Assembly (NCBI RefSeq): GCF_001039355.2
Contig: NW_019774414.1
Coordinates: 396,536 to 460,535 of the forward strand
DNA length: 64,000 nt
Direction: 5' to 3'
DNA from: Lingula anatina
Lineage: Eukaryota > Brachiopoda > Lingulata > Lingulida > Lingulidae
The notes beneath the pieces were generated by a model that did not search any database, was not told where the DNA came from, and saw only the letters and a list, made by a program, of their open reading frames with translations. Within the stretch, counting starts at the first letter, position 1. Each line of letters starts with the position of its first letter. The position numbers were made by a program, and so were the translations under genes. This document shows positions 1 through 11,598 of the stretch, in pieces.

Positions 1-97
1 CTAAAATGTGATTGAGTATAAAATTCATGCAGAGACTTTAAAAGTAGTTAGCTTTTGTTTTCATTATTCCACTGCCAAGTAATTTATTTTAATCCAG

Positions 98-1693
98 GTT
101 CAGAGCAAAATAAGAGAATATTTAAAGGACTCCAAGGAAGAGCAAGAAAGTGGAAGCAAGCAAAATGCCAAGGTTGGTATGCAGATATTTCAGGACTTAT
201 ATCATTGACAGAATTATGGTAAAAATCTTGAAGTACTTGAATGTGCTATTGAAGGGTGGATACCTCAACAGATAATTACAAATAATAAATACCATGTTTA
301 AACATTATTTACAAAATGATCTTATTTTTCTTAAATACCTGGACCCTAATTTCTCATATGGAGAAATTATGGCATTTTGGCTGAAAAAAGTTCATTTTCA
401 TTTACAAGTTTTTCTGGACCATCAAACCAGCTTTCTGTACAATTTATGCAGCATTATTAATTTTTATTTATTTATTTTTCTTTGCAGGATTTGCATCGCA
501 GTGCTATCCAGTCCCTAGCAGAGCTGACATCTGCTGCAGTAGGTCAGTTCCACAAGGCAGGAGAACTTTTACTTCTGCAACAAGATGATGGAGCCAACTT
601 TGCAGACAGGGCCAGCAGTTTGGCAAAGTAAGTTGGAGGACAATTGTTTTTTTACTAAAAGTTACCTTTTTGTGAACTGTTTATCTGCTTGCCTTACTGT
701 CTGTCAATAAAGCTTGTTTGAAGAAATATATATTTGAGTAATTTATAAAATCGGTTATGTATAATAAGCTAATTTTAGACTTATTTGTTTTATTTGATTG
801 GAAATGATACTTATCCATCATTGCTTTAAAAAAGCTCTTATATAAAATTTCTTTCATTTTCAGTTTAACTCGAGTGCTGTGTACAGAAGTAGGAATCATC
901 TCCAATAAGTTTACCCAGTGTATGAATGCAGTTGCTGTGAGTAGCAAACTGTTGCAGTAATCAGAAACACAGAGTCTTACATAAAACTTTGTTGATCATC
1001 AATTTTTGTTGTTTAATTAAATACGATTCATTAAAATTATTTATATGAAAAGACTGGTAATTTTTGATCATGTTTGATCTGTTTATGACCTAATGCAAAC
1101 AGAATAATTTTATTGCTCTTGGACTTGTAATAAAGCTTTAAATTGTTGTCTTACAGTTTCATTTATGTTTTGAGTGTCAATCTGTACAACTTTCTTCTCA
1201 ATCCAGGCTAACTCTGAAGATCCAGACTCAATCAACCCTTTGATTACCAATGTGTACTTGGAGGTTTGTTTTTCTTTTAAAATTGTTCCACTAAATTACA
1301 ATATTATATTTTTTTTAATGAGAAAGCACTAGCTTGAGACTGTTTACCTTGGGGTAAATAAGTACACGTGAATAGTAGTAAGCTTAGAAGTGCAATTAAT
1401 TAATCATAAGATTGCAAGTGAAGTTGGTTCAGACTGGCATTTCAACATAAACAGATTATAATAAGGGAAAACATATGCTCAATAATTGAAAAAAATTGAT
1501 GATCAACAGAAGCTACCTTCTTAAAGATGTTTAAAGTAAGGTAAATGATTTTTTTTTTTTTTTTTTTGACTGTCATTTGTTTTATTTGCTATTTCAGGCT
1601 GGAAATAGTGCCACCTACATACAAGATGCCTTCCAACTTCTGCTTCCAGTGATGCAAATGGCTGCCCTTCAAAGTCATGCTAACAGAGATTAA
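98..1693 (+). CDS. FAM114A2: FAM114A-family protein (FAM114A1/A2-like), 3' part of gene
   Basis: Coding exons are 98-172, 488-627, 864-936, 1207-1263 and 1598-1693; any further exons lie before the window. All junctions are GT-AG and the reading frame is continuous to TAA at 1691-1693, giving about 146 C-terminal residues. The segment DLHRSAIQSLAELTSAAVGQ, followed by a helical stretch and ending with the block ATYIQDAFQLLLPVMQMAAL, matches the conserved C-terminal region of FAM114A1/FAM114A2 as I remember it. Family members (FAM114A1 is also called NOXP20) are cytosolic, peripheral Golgi/membrane-traffic proteins; their biochemical activity is poorly known. The gene is convergent with NUP58 downstream. 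I cannot decide between A1 and A2, and invertebrates usually have one gene for both, so the symbol is nominal. Family assignment is firm, paralogue assignment is not. Confidence 0.85.
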
Positions 1694-2230
1694 AACATGT
1701 TTGAAAATAGCAACTTGTACACAAGTGAAAATTTGCAAACTTCATAAAAACTCATTCTCTAACATATTCCACCTCCTTAATGTGAAGCCATTTTAGTACT
1801 ACTGGAGTCCACAGATACCAATTTTTGTGTACTAGATTTCTTGCTGTGCGTTTTCAACAAGATTCCGTTTGTGTAATTACGAGGAAAAAGTAGAATTATT
1901 AAGTTAACTTGGGATGGTTTGGGATCACCTCTGAGTGTAAATATAGGGCCAAGTGTATTGAAATTATGGTACTTATTACATAATAAATGTGAAATGATGT
2001 GAGACTTGTGATAGATGTACAACTAATATTCCAGTAGTACAAATTATGAAGCGATAAAAGCAGCACTAGATTTATTTGAAATGAAAAGATAGTGTATAGT
2101 GTTTTTTATTCATATATGATGAAATAGATATATGGTGCTAGTAGAATTGTATATTAACAAAAATTTTTAATGAAGTTGTAGTATATTTATTGGCCAATAA
2201 AGGTTTTAGTTCAGCAATTTTGGAGAATTG
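1694..2230 (+). other. 3' UTR of the FAM114A gene
   Basis: This AT-rich sequence follows the TAA at 1693 and has no conserved reading frame. AATAAA hexamers on the + strand occur near 1980 and at 2196-2201. The second lies in a palindrome and is followed by a T/G-rich stretch, so I infer that the main 3' end lies shortly after 2201. Confidence 0.55.
2186..2201. terminator. Palindromic bidirectional polyadenylation signal
   Basis: The sequence TTTATTGGCCAATAAA is a perfect 16-bp palindrome that contains AATAAA on both strands (2196-2201 on +, 2191-2186 on -). It lies between two convergent genes, FAM114A and NUP58, where one element could serve both transcripts. The palindrome is seen directly; its use by both genes is inferred. 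Confidence 0.5.
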
Positions 2231-3212
2231 CCTTGTTACATTTTAGTTTGATACAAGTACATACAATATGACTTTACCATGATCAGAGATGAAAGTTGAC
2301 TTTTTCATTAAATCTGAAGTTATGCAGTTTTGTTTGGGGGGTCCAGAGGGCATAAATACAACGCCCAAATATCTGGATTTGGGGAGACTCCTCTGTACAG
2401 GATACTTACAACACCAAGAAAACGGTTTACACCACACTAAAACTGAATATGAAGAAAATAATTACAAGGAGAAATCGAATCGAATGTAAGCAGTTTCCAC
2501 AGCAGACGACATCCTTAAACCTCCCCATGTTCCCCAAATACTGCCACCATTTATACAATAAATTACATGTATGAGTATCCAAACAAATTTTTGCTATACA
2601 ACTATATTTAGATAAGTTGGCAAAATATGTTTGTCTCAAAAGCAAATACGTATGCTATATTAACAAGCTGTGGTATTATACATATTTCACTGTATATGTT
2701 CTACTTCCCCTGAAAAACACTGGCTGCAATTATTTTCAATGAGATTAAAAATTATGAGATGAAATAATTTGACCTTTCTGCTGTCTTCTCTTGTTAATAC
2801 AAGCAAATATATTAGAGGCTGATCAGCTTCATGTGTGTATTACACAAAGGAAAGTTGTCTATTAATAGACAATGGACATGTTATTCATCATACTGGCTGG
2901 TGACTTTATGTGCTCAAGAATGCTCATGTTCTTCCCGATTAGAAAAGTAATTGCAAAATATCTGAAAATGTTCCTGTGACCCCAGTTTATTATGGACAGG
3001 CAATAGCCTGAATACCAAGTACACAGTATTTATTATATAATGACAGACTGAAAAGAATGGTCAAAAGATGGATATAAGACCAAGCTAAATCCAGGTTCAA
3101 TTTTTCTTCAATAAAGGACCCGAAGATATTCACAGACAGCATTAGTCAATACAATAATTATAGTTATTATACTAATATAAAGTCAATATAGAAATTGTAA
3201 TGTTTTTGATTG
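2202..3212 (-). other. Probable NUP58 3' UTR / convergent intergenic region
   Basis: No coding exon is seen. Minus-strand AATAAA hexamers (TTTATT on +) occur at several places, including near 2986, near 3030 and in the palindrome at 2186-2201. The NUP58 3' UTR may therefore be as short as about 200 nt or as long as about 1 kb. Short open frames here are not conserved-looking. Confidence 0.4.
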
Positions 3213-3584
3213 TTATCGCATTCTCTTTTTGGTTCCTGCAGGGGGTTTCTGCAGCTGGAATGGTTTACTCTCAGCAGAACCCAAGCTGGCCCCAAACCCT
3301 AGGGTGGGGTTAGCAGCACCAAAAGTTGGTGCTGGGGTCCCTAGAGCTGAGGTGGAGGCAGAGAGATTGAAGGGGGTGGCGGTGGCCGTCTGCTGGGTTT
3401 GATTGGCACCAAATAAACTGCCAGAGGTACCTCCTGTGGTACTGCCGGCAAATGGAGTTCCAAACCCTGGAGAACAACAAGAGATGGTTTGCCATATCAG
3501 TGTTTTGTTATGTTGAATTCTTCAGCCTGTATACCAAGACCAGAAAAACCAATTTTCTAAAAAGACTATTGTACTTGAAAATGA

Positions 3585-3635
<51 letters not shown>

Positions 3636-6600
3636 AACACTTTATAAATGCATTAAAGTGTTTAAAAAAAATTGAACAAAATCAAAAACAACCTTAAGTA
3701 CATAGTAAGGTTCACTTTCACAAGATTCTTCCTGTATGGCAAACGTCTGTTTTAATCGAAGACAGTGTACTTTTTCTTTAGTGAAAGACAGTGTAACCAA
3801 CACACACAAATGCATATCTAACATGACTGATACAATATACCATATGATATTGCATTTTTGCATGAGAAAAAAATGTTTCTTAAAAAAAATCAACATCTGA
3901 CACATAAAACAATCTGCATAACCATTTAAGGCCAATTGCCAAACTTCAATTTCTGTTTACAAAATAACTTTTCCCATGCATAAATGATTCCTCTTTACAC
4001 TACAGCAAACACAGATTACAAAAGCACTAACTGAAGAAGAACCAAACACTTCAATTTCTCACAGCCATGAATACCATTAGATACATGCTCAACTAAAACA
4101 GTGAGAAGACACTGTCAACATGTACTGGAATAAGGTGAATAAATACTAATTATGTGTTTGTGATATAAAAAACATCTATTCTATTTCAAAGATAGTCAAT
4201 TCTGATATCTTGGCTGTGAAATTATAGTTAAGCACACTGAAATACTATAAACTGGTCTGTGCAATATAAAAATCATTTCATCTTTGAATTGTCAATGTGG
4301 AAGGAATAAATATCACACAAGACAAGACTTTGAACTGTTAATTATCGCATTAATCTAGAAAAAGCTTATTTATCAGATTAATGAACTGGCTATACTACAG
4401 TGTTCTAGCCAGGCTTTCAAGCTTTCAGTGCATTCTAAATCTATTCCAAGAACTCATGCCAAAAGCAGCTAGCCTCCCAAACTAAAAAGCACCATTTCCC
4501 AAAAACAGACCAGCCTACAGCAGAAGTGAAAAGGAGGGTATCAAGAGACAGGACAGACGTGCTTACCACAACTAACCTAATGGTTTGGCAGCGGCTCCAG
4601 TGGTGTTGCTGCCAAAGCCACCAAATGTGCTAGCTGTCCCACCAAATGTGCTAGCTGTGCCACCAAATGTGCCAGTTGTGCCACCACCAAACCCACTGCT
4701 TTGGGTGGTGGGGTTCACTGTTGTACCAAAACCTTGAGAAAATGATTCAATGTAAATTTGCTAAAAGCACTTATGGTTAAACAGATAAAAAATAGAAATT
4801 TGGCATAAATGTGTAACATAGCAAAAAACACAGCAAAATGTGCATATATTTTAGACAAACTCATGGGTTAGCTTAGTATTATATTGTCAATAAAATCAAT
4901 AATAAATATTTCTTTTTTTAACAAACTATACTATCAAAATATTCACAAGCTGGTATGCATGTAGAATCTACTGAAATTTTACCACCCATGGTTAGGCTTG
5001 GTTAATAACTAAAACAAAATTTGAAAACAACTTCATACCTAAGCCTGTGCCTAATGTTCCAGTCTGTGTAGTACCCAGTGTAGAGCTAAGGCCGACTGTG
5101 GGTGGGGCACCTGTAAGTAATATGCACTCTTTTTATAATAGAGCTTAGAGAAGAATCAAAGAGAAAAAACAGAGCAGTTCTACTCATCAGAATCCCTGAA
5201 GTGTAAATTTGTGAATACTTTACTTTAAAAACTTTTAAATATGACACATGCTTAAGATAACTTTTTAAAATTTACAAATAAATTTACTTTTTGCTACCCT
5301 GCTTTTTACTACACTGGAGAGTTATCAGCAACATTTAAACTATTTCCCCTACCAGATGGTTGTTGCCCTCGGTTTAATGCAGTTGCCATGGCAACAGCTG
5401 CCACATTTGACATCCCAGTAAAAGGCGTTGGCCCAACAGACACCATGGACCTTTGGCTTATGCCCATTTTTTCTGATGCTTTTTTTCTTTTTTCAAAAAT
5501 ATCTGCACTGTCTCCTTGAAATATTCTTCGATAATTCAAATACTGTTCTTTTTGTGCCTGTAAAAGAGCAAGCAAAAAGATCGCTATTGGCTGCTGATGT
5601 ACTGTCAGCTTCAGTGACATTACATTCATACAAATAGGTTTTTACTTCCTCAACTACTAATGTCAATTTGACCAAGTTCTTGGATGAGGACTACAGCAAA
5701 TAAGAAGCGGAACCTTTTTGCCAAAGATTTAAAACAATAAAAATGTATACTTATCATAACTATAATAAACTATTAAACATATATTTTACATACAATGCCT
5801 TTTACAATCATATAATAATATATTATACTGAATGTCTTTTCAATTAAAACAAGTTGCTGATTTAAGCTAGAAAAATCCATTAGTACAAAATCTCACTTCA
5901 AGAGTTTTAACTGCAGGCTAAGGAATCACCCTCATGGAAACTAAATGGAAATAATCTCAATTTGCTCCAAGTCAACTGTTACAACAGATACAACTGATAT
6001 CATATTGTTACCTTCACAGATTCGTGAACACCTTGTAACTGTGCAGCCAGAGCCACAAATGTCTCATGTAACCTTCTCAGACATACAGAAAGTTCTGAAA
6101 TAGAAATAACTGGGATAATTACAGATATATGTCACTTTAAATACAGAAACCCCTTCCTAATAGAAAATTTGATGTGCATCAGAAAACACATCAATATTGT
6201 TCTGAACCACACCACTATAGCTCTTGCACATTTCCAACCATCACATTGTACATTCAAACTTCTATGCCTGCTTACCATTCACTTTGTAGTACCATAGTAC
6301 ATTATTATTTGGTTACACTGACTACCCCAGAGTGAGCCCTGACTTAAGAAAATTAACTGCCCTAAACAATGAGCCTAATTTCGGTTTCTGCCATAAATGA
6401 AATTTTTGAATACTTTACCTTGCGGTGTGAAAATATTGGGCTGACTTAAAGCTGTCAGAGCATTCTCCATTTCCTCTATTTGTTGTCTGTATATCAACAT
6501 TCTACCCTCAAATTCTTCAACCAAATGATGAAAGCATCTGCAAAACAAAAAAGTCATATTATTTTAGATGCAACAAAATAATATTTTATCATTCCTAACA

Positions 6601-9600
6601 TTCTAAGAGGTGTTGAGTTTTAGAAATGTTTTATAATTCTTTGCAGGTGTGACCTAAAATGATCATTGCTTACTCTGATGGAGCAGTGTTTTCATACTGT
6701 AGCCCTGGTGGGATTTCCTTCGTTCTCTGTGCCATCTCAGCTTTTTTAAGTTCCTGTGAAGAAAGTGTATTTTTAATACTTTGTACTCAATATACTGATC
6801 ATGGCAATACTATCCCATCTTTAAAACAGCACAATCCTTTCCTTAAAACATGTGTTGTAAATTATGACTGCTTGAAAGCCTTTTTTGTGAACAAAAAGGC
6901 TGTAAACCATAATGCAAATGTAAACTAAATAATTTGTGTAATCTTTACACTGATCCAAGCTGTTCATTCTGTACTGGGACTGCCATAGTAGCAGATCTAT
7001 CTACAAACAACTATATACACATTTTAATCAAAACTTTATACTTATATACATATAAAACAACTTAAAACATACAGCACATCTACATTTCAATGACACAGAC
7101 CTGTGCAGACTCCATTTTTAATTTTTCAATAGTGACTGCGTTCCTCTGTAAGCCATTGGCCACCACTGCCAATAACTGCCTCAATGTCTGGACGTCTTCC
7201 TGAACCTTGAACAGAGGCTTGGAGGACATCCGGGCAATCTCCTCCCTCACTGATTTTTCATCTTTGACATATTTTCTGGACAGATAACATGGTATTAAGT
7301 ATGTGGGATTTACTTAATGTATTTCATCCTAAAGCTTCTAAATAAACAGATTTAATACACTTACTCTATTTCTTCAGAATGGGATAAATATAAGGCTTAA
7401 ACCTAGAAGTTTTAATAAAATGTTAAAGAAAAAAACAATTCAAAACTTTGCTAGTTTAATTCCTTACAAATATTTATGGTTTTTAAAAGTTGTTTAATTT
7501 ATCTAAGTCTTTAGTCAAGTTCATTGTAGGGCAGTGGATATAAATCTACTTCTACAGAACTCACTTGAATGTTTCCACACTTTGCACAACATCATTTGGT
7601 AAGTTTGTTTCTTTGAAGGCCTTATTGTCACTGAAGATAAAAGAAACATTGGAAATTGAAACCCTATTCAAGATGGAACAGCATGACCAAATGATGGGAA
7701 CAAAAATATAACAGCTGAAAAGTATGTGCAGCTAAGAATCAAGACTAAAAATACTGAACGTAAATTTTTAACTTCTAGCAATTACAATGTCACATTTACA
7801 ATCCAGTCAACCTGGGTTGGCCTTCCTGATTACGATTAACTCACAGTTACTCTAATCTATCAATTTAGTTGACATAATTCACGTGTCGTAAGATTGGCTT
7901 ACAATGCTAAGGTGAGCCATGAAACTTTTAAGTGGTTTGTCCCTAACTAGTTCAACCGATAACAATTTTAAACAAACAANTTTTATGAATATTCATCAGC
8001 TCTGTAAATATAAAGCCAAAAAGTAAAACTGCCCTCCACTTATCGTGTTTACAAGGAAAGTGCACGGCGCCGGCATCACCATCGGCATCGCCATCGCCAT
8101 CGGCGACGGCGACGACAGACGCAGGTGATGGCAATATGTACAGACACATCTGTGTCTGTACATAAAAAACAAGTGACATTCAGCAGTGGGGTGCTATGCC
8201 CTTCCATATAATCTTTACCCTCCTTTCCCGTTGGCACCAACATTCCCTCCAGCTGTAGAAGTCTTGGGGTCCACACCACCTAATCCCTTGCTGGCAGTGG
8301 TGGTAGTTGTGGCCCCAAACAAACTGGCTCCTGTGGTGGATGTAGTGGCACCAAACAACCCTGTGCTGGTGCTGGTAGTTGTGCTGGTTGTAGTTGTGCC
8401 TATAAAAATGAATCACATGAACAAAGACGTTGGTTTTAAAGAATTATATATATATATTATAAGACAAGGCAGTTAAATGATTAATATCTGGCTACAACAT
8501 TGCTGTCAGAGAAATGATGTATGTAAACTGCTGATTATAAAGAATTATACATATAATAGGAAAAGGTAAATTGAATAAAATATTAACATATCATGCTAGA
8601 AAATTGCTGTCAAATGAATTATGTGAGTAAATTAATATAGTACTGCTGCATTTTTTCAGTACAACTTGGAAAGAAAAACTAACAAAGAAAGGCAATCTGA
8701 CCTCCTAAAAACTTTCTGAATTGTCATAATCAGGGTCATCATGTCATCCGCTTTTTTATGTCTGTTCATATTTCAATGGTTTTTACCTGTTAAATTGAAG
8801 CCCAGACTTGCACCACCCAGTGACAGGCCAGATTTTGCAGCAGCTGTCTGGCCAAAGCTAAAGCCAGTGGACAGCGATGGTTTGGTAGTGGACGTCTGAC
8901 CAAAGGACAGACTTTGGCCAAAGCTTGGTGTTGCAGCTGCTGTACCTGAAAAAATTAAATGAACAATGAACTTTTTTCACTGCCCAACTAATACAATAGT
9001 CTTGTTACATCAAGTCCTTAAATCCACCACCTGTTTTTTTTTATATACTTAACAAATTTTTCTAGCAGTGCAGGTGTTAAAAATATTACACAAATAATAA
9101 GCAGCATGAAAAAATAAGGTGGTCTGACTGGCTGGAAATAAATAATATCTCCACACAGAGTTTTCAGAAGCATGCCATACCAAATCCAAAGACTTATTAC
9201 ATACCTAGTGATAGGCCTCCTGCAGTAGTGGTAGTTGTAGTAGTGCCACCTAATGTCAGGGTTGGTGTTGTCTTGGCAAGATTCAGAGGAAGGGTAAAGC
9301 CAGTGCTGCCTCCTGGTGGCACAACAGCTGCTGTAGCTGTAGCTGTAGCTGTGCTGGCAGCTGGGGTACCAAAACTAAATCCTGCATTTAGAATACGAAA
9401 ACATTTCATGACACAGGACCTATCTGTAAATTATTGAGATGAAGAAGTGATACAGCCCTCCGAATTAAATTTAGTTTGAACCAGGCCAGTGCCTAATTAA
9501 TCAATGATAAACTGGTAATAAAATATCCAAATATTTCTTTTACTTTCAAATATTCTTTTGACTCAGAGCAAGAAAGTCTGTATGCTAGCACTATATAGCA

Positions 9601-11296
9601 TGAGGTCAAAATTTTTTTCACTGATCATTTTTAAAGCAACTTCATAAAGCTTAGAGTAACACGAGTAACATATTCAGTTTGCTGATAGTGACATCACTTA
9701 CCACCACTAGCAGTTGTCTTAGCTACCCCTAGTCCAGCACCAAATGAGAGGCCACCTAAAGTGAATTTAAAATAGTTTTTATCAAATACTTAATTAAGAT
9801 ATCAAATTACTCCTTCAAAATGATACAGCAATACTATACATGTTACTGAACATTTTTTCTGCCTTAACTTCTATCCATATTGGCCAGAATCATAGATACC
9901 AGAAACGGTTCACAGCTGCAATGTAATGGCCATTTGGTTTTTATATGGGAATTTTACCCTTTTTAAATGACATGAAGAATTTGCAGGATCTGTACATAAT
10001 GATTTCCATGGCCTGTTAATAAGTTGTTATGTGCTGTACCATGAAACATTAATGCAAAACCCAACTCACGCTTACACATTGTTTGCAAGTTATTTTTGAA
10101 ACGTGTCTGCATTATTTTTTACAAAATAACTTCTGCCCAAAAATTGGTTTATACCTTAAGGCCAAAAGCCTGGACTGCCCCAATTCAAGATAAACAAATT
10201 TGAAGCTTTCAATTTATTGATACAACCTAACAAATGAGCACAACTTATTTGTCATCAGGTGGGTTGCCTTGTTGGAGTGTGGTTCCTCTTGGCAATCATA
10301 CTGGCCATATCATTCTAGTGCATTGGCCAGTGCTGGGCATTATAATCTGACCCCAAGCCCCTGGGCCCTTTGGGCCAGAACAAGTTCCTACATGTGACAT
10401 CTCATTCAAAACACCATTCAATGGGTAAATGTATAGGAACACATCACTTAGACTCCGTTCACATGAAAAATCTATTTCTAAAAATCTATTTTCTATTCGC
10501 GGTATCTTGTGATCACTCCGAGCGCAGCCTAGAATTAATTACAGCTTAGGAAGCAACTGGCTCGTGCTGCCAGTAATTACGCCGCGGGGTATTCAGGGCA
10601 CAGACCGCGATCACAAGATACCTCAAATAGAAAATGGATTTTTAGAAAATAGATTTTTCATGTAAATGAAGCCTTATTTTCAAAGGGAGAGTGGGTATGG
10701 GGATGCAAAAATTGAATTTATAAATTGTCAATAATTTACCAGATGTTCCTACAGGGGTGGCCTGGGTCTGACCCAGCTGAAACCTGCAAAGAGAATAGAA
10801 CATTTCGGAATTAGAAATTAGTACATCAAGCCCTTTGTGGCCTTATATAGATATGTTGCATTAAGTACTAATGCATGTTATTTATCATATCTAGTTGAGA
10901 GACTCTTAATCATTTTGTATGTCATATTCTGTTTAACAGTGATCACAAAATTTTTACATGCTTAATAAATAACAAACAAAAACAACATTATGGCAGTTCA
11001 TTTAAGTCTCTACAATAAAGACAACAGATTTCAGACTGATCAGTATATCTTTGGTCGGGCGAAACTTACTGAGCAAAAATTTTTACGACGCATTTGGAAA
11101 TCCCCTTCTTATTACCATTAGATTCTACGTCGAAGACAAGTTGAAATTACAGTACAGTTTCTGTTATTTATCATCTCTTACAATATATTCAGAAATAGTT
11201 AAAATAAAGATTAAGCCATGTTTTGTGAATTAAATTACGTTACCCTGTTGATCCAGCTTGTGTATTGGGAGTAGCACCAAATGAAAATCCAGGCAT
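3213..11296 (-). CDS. NUP58: Nucleoporin p58/p45 (NUP58, NUPL1), complete
   Basis: Central-channel nucleoporin that partners NUP62 and NUP54 in the nuclear pore. Fifteen coding exons read downward: 11296-11244, 10783-10740, 9755-9702, 9381-9205, 8945-8787, 8399-8219, 7630-7565, 7275-7101, 6753-6674, 6537-6419, 6094-6012, 5557-5353, 5110-5039, 4732-4577 and 3466-3213. All are GT-AG and phases agree, giving 625 residues (human about 600). Residues 1-222 are Gly/Thr/Ser-rich with FG motifs (MPGFSFGAT, GLSFGAG, SLFGAT). Residues about 223-440 form the helical coiled-coil core, with matches to human such as EEIARMSSK, YRQQIEEMENAL, FVALAAQLQ, EQYLNYRRIF and VGPTPFTGM. The C terminus is a second FG region ending QLQKPPAGTKKRMR, like human LKKPPAGNKRGKR. 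The start is the first ATG in the exon and matches the family N terminus. Divergent from MTMR6 across 302 bp. Confidence 0.95.
3587..3633. repeat. (TA)n microsatellite in the last NUP58 intron
   Basis: An uninterrupted TA dinucleotide run of about 45 bp lies in the intron between NUP58 exons 14 and 15. No further function is visible. Confidence 0.9.
4612..4680 (-). repeat. Tandem 21-bp coding repeat (TFGGTAS units) in NUP58 exon 14
   Basis: Within NUP58 exon 14, near-identical 21-bp units encode consecutive TFGGTAS-like heptads: TFGGTAS, TFGGTAS, then TFGGFGS. They are preceded by a related TGTFGGTAS start. This locally amplifies the FG-repeat density of the C-terminal FG region. Unit number could vary between individuals. 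Confidence 0.75.
8064..8118. repeat. GC-rich CATCGG/CGACGG-type hexamer repeat
   Basis: A short run of imperfect 6-bp units (variants of CATCGC, CATCGG, CGACGG) stands out in an AT-rich intron of NUP58, about 100 bp beyond the donor of exon 6. It leaves an open frame on the minus strand by composition alone; no conserved product is recognisable. Confidence 0.7.
10451..10673. mobile_element. 223-bp MITE with TTA target duplication (PIF/Harbinger-like)
   Basis: The ends are imperfect inverted repeats of about 65 bp: GACTCCGTTCACATGAAAAA at the left, and on the opposite strand GGCTTCATTTACATGAAAAA. The arms continue inward to GTATCTTGTGATCAC and its complement. TTA flanks both ends (10448-10450 and 10674-10676), the 3-bp TWA-type duplication typical of PIF/Harbinger elements. 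There is no coding capacity, so it is non-autonomous. It lies in NUP58 intron 2. The superfamily call rests on the duplication and TIR style only. Confidence 0.75.
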
Positions 11297-11598
11297 GTTG
11301 TCCGGGTGCTTGAAAATGGCAGACTTTGTATACTCTCATTCCAACGAGAAGTCTTGTTTTAGGCAAATATTGTAACTTTTATTGGCACAAAATTAATTTA
11401 TCCTGTAAACTTAGGTATTTTATGCATTTCTACTTAGCTTTAGACCTTAAAGACACAATAATAAGAAAATTTGTTGAAAATTCGCTGGTTCTGAGAAACG
11501 AGATCTTGGAAAAGACATAGGTCAAGGCCATCCAAGAGGTTCCCGGATGGGAGGTGGATTTGCAGAAGACAATTTCGGCGATACCGAATCTCTCTGAT
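11297..11598. promoter_or_regulatory. Shared bidirectional promoter region of NUP58 and MTMR6
   Basis: Only 302 bp separate the NUP58 start codon (11296, -) from the MTMR6 start codon (11599, +), so both 5' UTRs and core promoters must lie here, unless there are upstream non-coding exons. I see no convincing TATA box placed for either gene. A YY1-like AAAATGGC lies close to the NUP58 start (about 11312). The part next to MTMR6 is more GC-rich than the surrounding introns. Transcription start sites cannot be fixed from sequence. Confidence 0.6.

Noticed and set aside
5428-5675. Frames overlapping NUP58 exon 12 in other registers
   Set aside because: Shadows of the spliced exon 5557-5353.
7952-8279. 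Overlapping Asp/Gly/Ala-rich and Arg/Trp-rich frames near 8100
   Set aside because: Produced by the CATCGG/CGACGG repeat; the true coding here is NUP58 exon 6 (8399-8219).
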